In this document: positions 36,510 through 46,527 of the stretch, piece after piece | Layout: the number at the start of each line of letters is the position of its first letter | Position numbering within the stretch: the stretch's first letter is position 1 | Origin: Gordius sp. MW1 | Taxonomy: Eukaryota; Nematomorpha; Gordioida; Gordea; Gordiidae | Direction of reading: 5' to 3' | Assembly (NCBI GenBank): GCA_964036665.1 | Contig: OZ038526.1 | Span: forward strand, 5,332,001-5,396,000 | Length of the DNA: 64,000 nt | The notes under the pieces: model-generated | The model's database searches: none | What the model was told of the DNA's origin: nothing | What the model saw: the letters and a program-made list of their open reading frames with translations, nothing else | Translations under genes and position numbers: made by a program

Positions 36510-37296
36510 TAGAGATGCACCGATACCAAGTATCGGCATGGTATCGGCGCCGATACCTTGCCAAAAGAATCGGCCCGATACTTTGCTAGTATCGGCAATT
36601 ACCAAGCCGATACCTTTTTCAATATGAAACTCAAAAAATAATATTTATAGTATCTCCTACCATTAAAAAATAGAGGACTTTTTAAATTTTTTGAAAATTG
36701 TTTCATTTGATTGGCTATAAATATTTCTATGTGGAGTATAATAAACTCATTGACCATCTGTTCCGAATAACTGCGCTTTTAAGTAAATATTGTTTTATTT
36801 TAAAAATTATTATATATTAAGCCTTAGATGGATTCTTTAGATACATTATGGAGTTATTTTGTTGTGTCAGCAGATGAAAAATTTGTAATCTGTGAATTAT
36901 GCAAAGCTAAAATAAGTCGTGGGGGCAAAAACAAACATTATTTACTTTTTTATAAAAGAAATTTATGTATTAATAAAATATAAAGTGTACCATAATAAAA
37001 TTTAAATTTCTTTTTTGATCTATTAATCACAATACTTTTGAATTAATTAATAACAAAATTTATTATTATAAATTAATATTATATTATAAATTATAATTAC
37101 AATTGTTTTATCTTCAAAATTCTGATCTACCAATATTTGGATGTGACTTAATTTATAATATTTAATTTGGATATATTTTTTAGTATAAAAATTTTTTTTA
37201 TTATAAGTATCGGCATGGTATCGGTATCGGCAAAAAAATCTTAAGTATCGGCTGGTATCGGTATCGGCATAAAATAGTGGTATCGGTGCATCTCTA
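36510..37296 (+). mobile_element. hAT element with TSD and BED zinc-finger remnant
   Basis: Terminal inverted repeats TAGAGATGCACCGATACC and its perfect reverse complement, flanked on both sides by ATAAATAT, an 8-bp target duplication typical of hAT. Subterminal regions repeat GGTATCGG and CCGATACC many times. The transposase is gone except for a BED-finger frame at 36828-36983. The exact duplication means the insertion is fairly young. Confidence 0.92.
36828..36983 (+). pseudogene. BED zinc-finger fragment of hAT transposase
   Basis: 51 codons. LWSYFVVSADEKFVICELC followed by KISRGGKNKH has the aromatic-Trp start and the CxxC of a BED finger, the DNA-binding domain at the N-terminus of hAT transposases. 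The histidine half and the catalytic core are missing, so only a non-functional head remains. Confidence 0.75.
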
Positions 37297-37450
37297 ATAA
37301 ATATATACATATATTTTAACTTTCCTAAGCCCAATTCTTAAATTTTAACAGACGATCTAAATGACAATGTTATACAAATTTGAAAAATTCAAAGAAAAAT
37401 TATGTTCTTTGTTTAATTTTCTGTTTATAAAAACAACGACATAATATTAC

Positions 37451-37565
37451 GTGTTAGGGCTTCGCCGGCTTCCGCCTTGCCAGCCGAGTGACGCGTATTC
37501 CTTGTTGTCACTGTGGGTTCAGGAGTTAAGGACTTGTCAGTTTCTTCTCCGGCAGTATCTGTCAT
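37451..37565 (-). CDS. Probable first coding exon of the right Helentron
   Basis: ATG at 37565-37563 opens 38 codons plus one base, starting MTDTAGEETDKSLTPEP and ending at a donor (C then GTAATA). Joining it to the acceptor at 35448 completes a Leu codon and continues in frame into DEADEALIQKRG and the tandem repeats. The predicted intron is 2.0 kb. Evidence is phase, splice motifs and position only. It could instead belong to an unrelated sequence. Confidence 0.5.
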
Positions 37566-38930
37566 TGAGGAAATTCCTATGTAATAAAATAAATTCCATA
37601 GCAATTAATAGTAATTTATTGAATATAAGGGTATTGGGTAAATATATTGTAGTGTCCCGCCCCCTGAACACGTTATTATAGCTATATAAACATCCAGGAG
37701 ACGGCACTCGTTCGATTCTCCCCCTCACTCGTACTACCCCTAGCTACCTTTTGCCCACTTTTCACTTACTCCCCTCTTACTTGACAATTTTTGGAGTATC
37801 GGCTAAGGTTTATGCCAAATGCACAGGAAAATGTAGGTAAATGAGAACTTTTAAAAACACGAGAAAAAATAAACATGTTAAAATCTAAATTTATAAGTTA
37901 AATATCTCAAATAAAAAGAAATGTTTAGAAAATATTAATTTTTCTTTACAGATAGGTTAAGAATAAAATTATAAATTTCAAAACCTCTTTTGTCTTTCAA
38001 TTTTAACTATTTGGCCAAAAAAAGGAATACATTTGAGAATAAATAAAAATAATTTAGAAATATATTAACTACATATTTGTATCCTCTTTTGTCTTTCAAT
38101 TTTAACTATTTGGCCAAAAGATATGTCTAATTACATACTAAATAAGAAAAATTTAATCTGCCTAACTTAATGATTATTTCATTTTCAACAATACATTGTT
38201 GATAAACAGAAATTAAAATAATCACTTACAGGGTGGTAGAAGTTTCATAATTTTCAAAATTGCTTAAAGGAATCAGAACCTGGCCAATAAATTCATAATA
38301 AGTTTACAGGTGATATATCAAAAAATTGTAAATGATGGTTGAAATCAAACTACATGCAAAATATATACAATGATTGGTACTAACCATTGAAAAAAAGCAA
38401 TATAAAATAAGTAGGCAATATAATGTAGATAAATGAAAAACAAAACCTAATTTTATGCAAGAACACAAAAAAACAAAAATAGTAATCTTTAAAATAAATA
38501 ATTCAATGTGTAAAAATGGATTTGAAAGAATATTAATGTTGAAAGCCTAAACACTAGCACAAGCAAGAAACAATCATGAACAAAATATCACATTTGAGAA
38601 TAAATAAAAATAATTTAGAAAATTTTCAACAATACACTGGTGATAAACAGAAATTAAGATAATCACTTACAGGGTGGTAGGAGTTTCATAATCTTCAAAA
38701 TTGCTTAAATAACGTTGAATTGATAGATATTTAAAAAAAATATAGCCGGTTAACGTGTATTTATACACCGTTTCAACACTTCTGTGCAAATCGTAATATG
38801 TGCATTTCGTAATACAGGCAAGAATTGCGCATGCGCAGTTATAACCCTCCGCGTTTGGTAAGTTTCCTAATATTATTATCTTTTATTTTGTAAATATTAT
38901 TATCGTTTATTTTGTAAATTTCATGTAATT
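37566..38930. other. Region beyond the Helentron first exon, with dispersed direct repeats
   Basis: On the minus strand a TATATAGC near 37684-37691 could serve the Helentron exon as a TATA box. A unit of about 85 bp (GATAAACAGAAATTAA, AATCACTTACAGGGTGGTAG) occurs at 38200-38270 and again at 38640-38710. CCTCTTTTGTCTTTCAATTT occurs at 37984 and at about 38085. These look like decayed repeat copies; no gene seen. Confidence 0.5.
38826..38837. promoter_or_regulatory. Perfect NRF-1-type palindrome
   Basis: TGCGCATGCGCA, a full 12-bp match to the NRF-1 consensus, in otherwise AT-rich DNA, with a canonical ACCAATCAG box 160 bp downstream (38996-39004). It lies at the edge of the third CCAAT-hairpin copy, so the repeat may carry or have captured a promoter. 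Confidence 0.45.
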
Positions 38931-39704
38931 TAGGCGAAATGTAATATAGGCAAGTTTGCATCTAGTTGCGTAACACATGTTATATTATGCCAAAAACCAA
39001 TCAGAACCTTTAAAAATATAGCCGGTTAATGTGTATTTATACGCCGTTTCAAATAGTTTCCAAAATGAGCAAAATGTAATATAGGCTTAAAAAAATCAAA
39101 AATATATTATAGATAATTTAACAAATATCAACAAGAACAAAATATTTTAATTTAAACAATTAATAGGTACATGTAGGGGAGGGCATACGGTAATTATCAA
39201 TGGTAACCTATTCAAAAACGAAAAATTTAAAATTTTCGATTTATTTGGCCAATGATCATTTTTTTCATTGGTCAGTAGCCAGCGGAAGGTCATAAAAATG
39301 TTATGCTATATATAAGTGATATAATGTTCAAAAATATTTTGAGGTCTAATAGCTCAGTGGATTGAACGTCTGACTAGCTTCAATGGTTATACAATATATA
39401 AAATTTGGCCAATGCTCATTTTTTTCCCATTGGTCAGTATCAACAGATACTCTATAAGTCAATGATAGCCAAAAAAAACGGAAAAAAAATTTTGATGCTC
39501 ATTTTGGCCAATGGTCATTTTTTTCCATTGGTCAGCAGCCAGCACACGGTAAAAGTGGATATAAATTCATAAGAGTAAAAAAAACGAGAAAAAAAAATTT
39601 CGAATCACATTTTGGCCAATGGTCATTTTTTCCATTGGTCAGCAGCCAGCGGACGGCCAAAAAGTCATAATAGCAATGGTAGGAACAGGAACAATCATAA
39701 TAGT
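38931..39704 (+). repeat. CCAAT-hairpin repeat element, third partial copy
   Basis: Shares the AATGTAATATAGGCAAG and TTTGCATCTAGTTGCGTA start with the copy at 20040, then hairpin units with TTGGCCAATG and CCATTGGTCAGCAGCC from 39244. Same orientation as the left copy. It is cut at 39704 by the poly(A) end of a LINE. At 39343-39378 it contains a tRNA-like GGTCTAATAGCTCAGTGG. Confidence 0.75.
39343..39378 (+). other. tRNA-like A-box fragment
   Basis: GGTCTAATAGCTCAGTGG resembles the 5' half and A box of a tRNA. No B box or matching acceptor stem follows, so it is not a tRNA gene; perhaps the head of a SINE. Confidence 0.35.
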
Positions 39705-41330
39705 TTTTTTTTTTTTTGGTTTAAAAGTTTATTTTCACGAAACAAGGTTACATAAATAAGCGAAGTATATAAATAAAGAAAGACATATTGGTTAAATACA
39801 AAGATCTATATCATTATCTTCTAAAACGGGCCATGAGTCGGCGAAGGATTTAAAGTTGTATCGTACAACAAGAATCCCTAGTTGTTGCCTGAGTAAAAAG
39901 GATGCAGAAATTTTAGATTTCGGTGAGCGTTTTCCGACTTCTTTAAAAAACCCCATTGCCTGTTTACCGAAGGAACCGGAGCACGAGGCAACGACAGGGA
40001 TAAAAATATTGGATGCCAAAAGGGCAGAGTACTTGGTAGTTTTACGCCCTTCTGCTGTAGCGATAGGGTCGTAATTAAAATGGGAAGGGGCAAATAGGTC
40101 AATACAAGTAAAATCCCATTTGAGGGATAGGCCATTTTGCCAGGGGACTAGAGAAGAGCCGTCAGGGCGCATCCTACCCTCGAGAGAGGGATCTGACGGC
40201 TCAAGAATTGAGGGGATTTTTGCCTTTTTTGAGGGCAGCTTGAATTAATAAATTCGCTTTAGTGTGCCTAACATATTTATATTTGTTTGCTAGGCAATGT
40301 AGCCTAGCATATTCGTCTACAGTGGAAAGACAGTTTCGACAATTGAATTCTCTGCTGTAGCTGATCCCCAACCTTAAAGCTATGGAATATGATAGCTCAA
40401 AGTCTTCAAGCAGCATTCCCAAAAGTTTGCTGGGATAGGCTTCAAGCCACTCGTGACCGGAACCATCAAAAGCGAGGGACCTAAGGTTGTAATGCTGGCT
40501 ATCGTTGCTGCTCGATAAAAGGTAATCAACGGAGCGCGATACGAGAGAATCCCAATTCTTTTGTCTCGTACTTTGAGGTTGAACGGTCTCGGGTGTGACA
40601 TTCAAATTCCAAAGCTCTAAGGCTTGAGTTAGCAGAGGGTCGGAATCATGTTTTGTGAGATTAAAAATTAAGTTTTGGACCGACTTAAAAGGGGAAATAA
40701 AAGCAACTAGCGATATGCTGCCGGGAGGACGAATTCCCAATCCTCCAGATTTGGTTGGAAGGGATGCCTGAACCCAATTATTAGTGTTAAATTTTAAATT
40801 TTTTCTAATAAAGTTTTTAAAAAGCCTTCGTACGACTTTAAAACTTCTGGGTGTAAAAATGCACCAGATGAGCGAAAACAATGATTAATCTTTGAAATGT
40901 TAAAATAATTTTTGATTATGTAAAAAGAATGATGTGCAGGCAAGCATTTTAAAAGTTCCATTTTAGATTTTAAAATTTCGAGGTTTTTATGAAGAAAATT
41001 TAAAAGAGATTTTTCACCGCCAATAGGTGATCCCAAAAGGGATATGTTTTCTCTATCTACACCAAAAAACGAGCCCATAAATTGCATAGCAATTAATATT
41101 TTAAGATCTCACAGGTAAACTGAAAACCGTATGTGTACAATCAAACTATTAATATACCCATGGATGTAGATACTTCTCCTATGTGGAGATTTAAATCAGT
41201 TGTTTTACAAAAAATTCAAAGACCCAATTTTGGTCACGACGGGAGTCATACAAGGCTGTCCATTGTCTCCCCTTCTTTTATTAATTGCTATGCAATTTAT
41301 GGGCTCGTTTTTGGTTGTCCGTCCGTTGTC
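39705..41330 (-). mobile_element. 5'-truncated non-LTR retrotransposon with a twin-primed inversion
   Basis: Minus-strand LINE: poly(A) at about 39705-39719 with an AATAAA upstream, the 3' half of ORF2 up to about 41097, then a segment inverted onto the plus strand (about 41110-41320) that encodes the next upstream part, VTTGVIQGCPLSP. Both pieces contain the same 32-bp sequence at their boundary. That is the layout produced by twin priming. The insertion sits inside CCAAT-hairpin repeats. Confidence 0.8.
39792..41087 (-). pseudogene. LINE ORF2 C-terminal half
   Basis: From the reverse transcriptase thumb (LGSPIGGEK, HPEVLKSYEG) through a QASLPTKSGGLGIRPP block and a CxxC/histidine motif (CRNCLS...RH) to a C-terminal domain with GRMRPDGSSLVPW, LKWDFTCIDLFAPSH and SGSFGKQAM. 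One frame change near 40850 and a stop at 40201 interrupt it, so it is dead. The C-terminal block is shared by several animal LINE groups; I do not name the clade. Confidence 0.82.
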
Positions 41331-41571
41331 CGTTACCCTCGCTATCTATTTGCATTGGGTATATTAGGTAATCGATTTTTTCAATTAATGCATGAGAAAG
41401 AGGTGCCCCACCCCTCATCTCTATCTCCCTCGCTGTGTTATTTTTTAAATTAATGCATAAGAGGTGCTCCACCCCTCATCTCTATCTCCCTCGCTTTCGG
41501 GCGGGGTCGGGTTTTAATTGCTACGTTAAATTAATGCATAAGTATATCTATTCATTTATATATTTTTCCTG
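41331..41571. other. Junction sequence between LINE and right CCAAT-hairpin copy
   Basis: Contains two copies of TTAATGCATAAGAGGTG-like and CCACCCCTCATCTCTATC sequence about 60 bp apart. No coding potential. Confidence 0.4.
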
Positions 41572-42927
41572 TTACTACCATTGATAATATGACTTTTTGG
41601 CCGTCCGCTTGTTCTATTATTGTTTCATTTTATTATATAATAAACATAAATAAAAGGTGTTTACTTTTAATTGCTATGCAATTTAACTAGTTTTTGGGTT
41701 AGGATCCCCGAGTTTTTTTGACTCTTATGATTGTTCTTGTTACTATCATTGATAATAAGCCTTTTTGGCCGTCCGCTGGCTGCTGACCAATGAAAAAAAT
41801 GACCATTGGCCAAAATGTGAATCCGAGTTTATTTTTTCGTTTTTTTTTTGACTATTATGATTGTTCCTGTTACTACCATTGCTATTATGACTTTTTGGCA
41901 TTCCGCTGGCTGCTGACCAATGAAAAAAATGACCATTGGCCAAAATGTGAATCCGAGTTTATTTTTTCGTTTTTTTTACTATTATGATTGTTCCTGTTAC
42001 TACCATTGCTATTATGGGCCGTCCGCTGGCTGCTGACCAATGGAATTAAATGACCATTGGCCAAAATGTTATTCGAAAACTTTTTTTTCGTTTTCTTTGA
42101 CTATTATGATTGTTCCTGTTCCTACCATTGCTATTATGACTTTTTGGTTGTCCGCTGGCTACTGACCAATGGAATAAAATGACCATTGGCCAAAATGTGA
42201 TTCGAAAACTTTTTTTTCGTTTTTTTTTGACTATTATGAATTTATATCCACTTTTACGTGTGCTGGCTGCTGACCATTGGCCAAAATGTGATTCGAACAT
42301 TTTTTTTTCGTTTTTTTTTACTCTTATGATTATGAATTTATATCCACTTTTACCGTGTGCTGGCTGCTGACCAATGGAAAAAAATGACCATTGGCCAAAG
42401 TGAGCATCAAAATTTTTTTCCCGTTTTTTTGGCTATCATTGACTTATAGAGTATCTGTTGGTATTGACCAATAGAGAAAAAATGACCATTGGCCAAATTT
42501 TTGATTTTTTTAATTAAAAATTGTTCAAATTCAACAAAAAATTTCTCCCAACAATTCTGCAAATTCTTAACATTGTGATGTTTTATAATATAATGTTTGT
42601 TAGGCCCATAATCACTAAAGGCCATAAAAACGAATGTAATACGCAACTAGATGCAAACTCTAAATCTAACCCTAACCCTTGCCTATATTACATTTTGCCT
42701 ATAAATGAAAAATTTGTATAAATAATTAATTAATCATTAGGCATTTAATACCCCCCCCCTATAGGCATTATCGCCCCTTTCCACCTTTCTCGCCCATAAA
42801 TTGCATAGCAAATATGATACATTTATACGAAGTACAGATGAGTCGTCCCCTCTTCCCTTCCCCTCTTCCCTTCCCCTCTTCCCTTCCCTTCTCCCCCTTC
42901 CCACGAGGGCCGAAGGCCCGAGTTATA
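41572..42927 (-). repeat. CCAAT-hairpin repeat element, right inverted copy
   Basis: Reverse complement of 19829-20931 with extra hairpin units, at least seven here. Ends in the same GC hairpin, GGGCCGAAGGCCCG, near 42915. It contains the pyrimidine mirror tract CCCCTCTTCCCTTCCCC at 42845-42900 and CTAACCCTAACCC near 42666. Unit number differs between copies, as expected for a minisatellite. Confidence 0.8.
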
Positions 42928-43149
42928 TTTTAACATATAGATATTACAGGTGATAAAGAAAGATAGTATGCTTAAATTTACTTAAAATTAAGTTGGGATA
43001 AGGAAAAAGCTGGAAGATTGATATATTTGGTGGGGAAGTTTTTGCGACAAACATATTGGTATTAGTAGATAATTAAGTTAAAATGTGAAGGTTTAAACGA
43101 TAAATTGAAGAAATTCACAACTATATCTGTTATGGAGGTATGAAGTGCG

Positions 43150-43510
43150 ATAAGTTTGCACTTCTGCAATACTTTACCCATACCATATGTTCTGGGAATG
43201 TTGCACATTGGAGTTCTGTAATGAGCGTTTAAAGGCAATTTTATTGCTGAATGAGCTGACAGCCGTTCCGGAACGCTAGAGCCACGGCTATATTAATTTG
43301 AGAACAAATAGTTGCCAGGAGCAATGTCAGTAGGAAAGTTTTACCAGTTCCTTCTGGAGCATTTAAGAAGAAAATATTAGATCGCATTTAAGACTCACCT
43401 TGGTTATATTTTTGTTCACGATGTAAGTCTACATAGAATGGAGCAGCAGCTCGATTTAATGCAAGCATACCCAGTTGATCCAAAGTTTTGTTTCCGATTT
43501 ATAAGCCTAA
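43150..43510 (-). pseudogene. Second, unrelated Helitron helicase fragment
   Basis: Minus strand: DQLGMLALNRAAAPFY, then SNIFFLNAPEGTGKTFLL, the latter being the Walker A region as in canonical Helitron helicases, followed by LLLATICSQINIAVAL. It differs strongly from the Helentron helicase at 25115 (TGPAGSGKT), so it is a separate family. A stop after QGES and later frame breaks show decay. Confidence 0.7.
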
Positions 43511-44469
43511 ATCTTATAGAATAATTAAAGTTTTTTATATAGTTTTTTAGCATTTTTTGTAGCAAAGGACAGTATGGAACAACTCAATATTGTGTATGAA
43601 TAATAGCTCATAGCACTGCATTTTAAGTTTGTCGGTTAACGATTGTCTGCTATTATAACCTAAGGTTAAAGTAATGCTTCTGTGTTGTAATATTAATAAC
43701 CGAACTTTATAAAAATAGGAAAAAATAACTGTGGTGTTCACCCATATTCTAATTCTTCCCCCCCCCCATGCATGCTACGATTTAAATTATATGCATTTTT
43801 ATTTTACCCTACGCTCGATCTTAATTGCGTCAGATTTACTTTACACGTAGTCATCAGTGTTGCCACTGCGCTAAAAATAGATTGTTTATACCACTTCGCT
43901 TTTTATTTCCATCGCGATCGCATATAGATATTATTATCACCATGATTTAGCAAATATATTTTAGATTACCTAACTACGTTGATTATTAATTAATTCATTA
44001 TAATTTTTTTTTCTCTCGTTGTAACCAAATAAATAAATTGAAAAAAGATGTAATATTAAAGGCGAAAGCAAATTTAAAAAAATCCTTTTGAGGATTTTCG
44101 CGCGCGGATATATTTCTTAGAATTATAATACGTCCATATGGAATATATTAATTGGAATTCTAAATAAATTAGTGGAGATGGAAATAAGAGTTGCGGCAGC
44201 AAACTCGATAATTAAATTATTCGAAAACTAGATTATTCAATAAACACAAGCAAAATTCTATACCAATACTTTCTTCGGTATAGAATAATAACGAAACGTG
44301 GAATGTTTGTAAAATAGCGTGTTATTTTTATTTAAGAAACTGGTGCTGTTTTAGCGTATCGACAATATTTATTTGTCACAGCTTATATATTTTTTAAAAA
44401 AACCGGCGTAGTTGAGTAAAAAGTTGAAATACGAAAGACAAAGCATTAGTGGAAAAGAGTTTAAGGCAA
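43511..44469. other. AT-rich interval without recognised features
   Basis: No gene, no clear repeat. Short open frames here look random. Confidence 0.4.
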
Positions 44470-44701
44470 TAAGTAACACCATAACGATAAACAAGTATAA
44501 ATCGTTGTGTGTCTCGTCCATTAGATGGCGGTAAACACTACCAAAAAACTGGGTTACAGCTGTTGCAGGTTTATAAAAAGTATATATAAACCATCTAGGA
44601 TGCTAAGGCAACAATCTGGCCAAATTTGGTGGCAATCGGTCGAGAACTTAAGGAGTTATTAGAAAAAAAAGAAAACTGAGTTACATTTTTATATATATAG
44701 A
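44470..44701 (+). mobile_element. Non-autonomous Helitron/Helentron-like end
   Basis: GCCAAATTTGGTGGCAATCG then CGAGAACTTAAGGAGTTATT and TTACATTTTTATATATATAG, the kind of end seen in short non-autonomous Helitron-like elements of invertebrates. Assignment by resemblance only. Confidence 0.4.
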
Positions 44702-45045
44702 TAACTATGTAATAGAAACTTAAAAGTCAAATACTAAAATCTGAGGATTATATAATTGTGGGGTCTAATTAAAAAAACGGACAAAATAAAACATTGGTCG
44801 ATGTGCAAATTTGCAAATTTTTTTGTTAAGACAAGCTATATTGCTTTAGCAACAATTAAATAATGATGAAATAAGTCGTCTTAGCTTTAAATCAAATTCG
44901 AAAAAACTTTTTACAAGGGACTTAAGATCTATCAGCACCCTTTTTACGTTAATATAGGGTTTTTTAGAAATAGGATTATAGACCAAAGATGGGAAACCTT
45001 TCACAGTGTGGTATCTTCCACCCCCTTACGCCCCACCCCCTTACG

Positions 45046-45470
45046 TGTGTGTTATCCGATAATTTATATATACCTTTCCCCGCCCCCACACATACACACA
45101 TACGCGTAATTTTTACTCACGATTGTTAGTATCTTTAAGATATAAATAGATACGATTTTTATTACACCTCTCTAACGATTATTATTGCCTCTCTTACTTA
45201 GATATTTTTTTTCCTTTTTTGAGTAGTGAATATATTCGGGAAAAATGTAATACAATATAATCGATATAATTAATATAATTTATGGCGTTCCTTTTATTGC
45301 GTACCCTTTATCGCGGAAAAATTATTGTTGAATAAAATAAATATTACTCGCAGGCGCTTAAATAAACAAATAAAAATATTTTGAGTTTGTTTTGATTTTT
45401 CGGTATTTTGAAAGCAAATAAATTCTTCGCCATCCTGACAAAACAAAATTCCTTTTAACTTCAATAAATC
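45046..45470 (+). repeat. Outer direct repeat A1 of the RT element
   Basis: Matches 49513-49953 with scattered substitutions. Shared blocks include GTTAGTATCTTTAAGATATA, AACGATTATTATTGCCTCTC, TTTTTTGAGTAGTGAATATA and CGCCATCCTGACAAAAC. The level of divergence suggests that the copy is not very young, or that the ends are not homogenised by a normal LTR cycle. Confidence 0.85.
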
Positions 45471-46062
45471 CCTTTATTCTTTTTTTTTGAGGAGGAATTT
45501 ATTGTTAGTGTCAGAATCGTGGATCTGAACCCACGCCCTCAAAAAGCAAATACCCATCCACTATTAGGCCGATTATTCAAAAAGCTGATCCGTTTTAATT
45601 CACAAGGAGACGTAGAAAGAAAACAATTCCTCAATATTCCAAACAATTGGCAACCAACCAAATCGCGACAACCTAATAACAGAGTTATCCGAAAACTGAT
45701 GGCAATACTCAACGAATGAATGAAAAATTCTTAAACCCACCGAAAACAAAATAGAATTCAGTAAACAAAATATAAAATGTAACGCACTTGAATTACGCAT
45801 ACTATAAATTATTTAAAACATTATTGCTTTAGTTGTAAAAACTTAAAAATAGATGTTTACGGAAATTATGTTGTTAACCCATGTTCAACCCCTCATCGCG
45901 TTTTCTTTACTATTCTTTGGAGGTCTGCTCATAATTAATAAATGCTTTTATAAAATTAGGAAGGGGCGGCGCGAGAAATGATAATTTGTAAAATGACAAT
46001 TTACAGTGTAGGTGTAAATAAAATGGTACATCCCGTGTGATAATTTAGTATAGATTAATTAT
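45471..46062 (-). mobile_element. Insertion in the left end of the RT element, with a tRNA-derived SINE
   Basis: On the minus strand, GGCCTAATAGTGGATGGG (45553-45570) resembles an A box and GGTTCAGATCC (45521-45531) is a B box inside a pairable T-arm (CGTGG/CCACG). An A-rich tail follows to about 45471. A2 continues from its AATCC directly into a TTTTTGTTGAGG sequence that on the left appears only at about 46065, so the stretch between is probably inserted. The SINE explains only its left part; the rest is unassigned. Confidence 0.5.
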
Positions 46063-46417
46063 AATTTTTGTTGAGGCTGTTGCTCGGTGAGTCAAAGTGC
46101 TTAGACTAAAAGTCCGCTAGCCATGGCGTCTCCTTTTTATCACTGACTCACAGTGCGGGATTTCATCGATTAAATCCGCTCTCCATAAATCAGTCGATCC
46201 GTGGGCAATGGCAAATATCTGGCACTAGATGTCAAGCGAAAAATTATAAGAGATGTTTGAAAATATGTAGGCTAAATAAAGGATCAAATTGTAAGTTGTA
46301 CCTATGGATTGTTTGGACTTTGATTAAAATAGATAAGGTATTCGCCGCCTCGACCTCTAGATAAATAATTATTAAGACTTGGTCTTCCCAATAAAGGGGG
46401 AGGTGTGGTATCCTCCA

Positions 46418-46487
46418 CCTTTTTTCCCTCTAACGCCCTCCTGCGCTATTGCACTCGTTTTTTACTTTAGTCCACTTACCAAAAATT
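46418..46487 (+). repeat. Inner direct repeat B1 of the RT element
   Basis: 70 bp identical to 49246-49315 (CCCTCTAACGCCCTCCTGCG, CACTCGTTTTTTACTTTAG). Sits 40 bp before the gag-like start codon, so it is probably in the 5' UTR or promoter. Confidence 0.9.
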
Positions 46488-46527
46488 ATTAGTTTTTACC
46501 CGTTAAATCTTTTAACCTGTGTTATGT

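Larger units (their letters stand above)
29324..37565 (-). mobile_element. Helentron, right copy, longer but decayed
   Basis: Same domain order as the left copy, on the minus strand. It additionally keeps the N-terminal cysteine region, a run of 20-residue repeats (34891-35404) and a probable separate first exon at 37451-37565 beyond a 2-kb intron. The matched inverted arm ends at 34598. Private lesions: a 5-bp loss in one repeat unit (about 35181-35185), a 2-bp loss near 33546 that ends the frame before Rep, small losses near 33440 and breaks near 32200 and 32512. The outer termini are not located. Confidence 0.88.

Noticed and set aside
39343..39378. tRNA gene
   Set aside because: Only an A-box-like 5' half is present; no B box, no anticodon stem or acceptor closure follows.
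45500..45719. Small protein-coding gene on the plus strand
   Set aside because: The frame lies across a reverse-oriented SINE-like sequence with A and B boxes; no domain and no start context.
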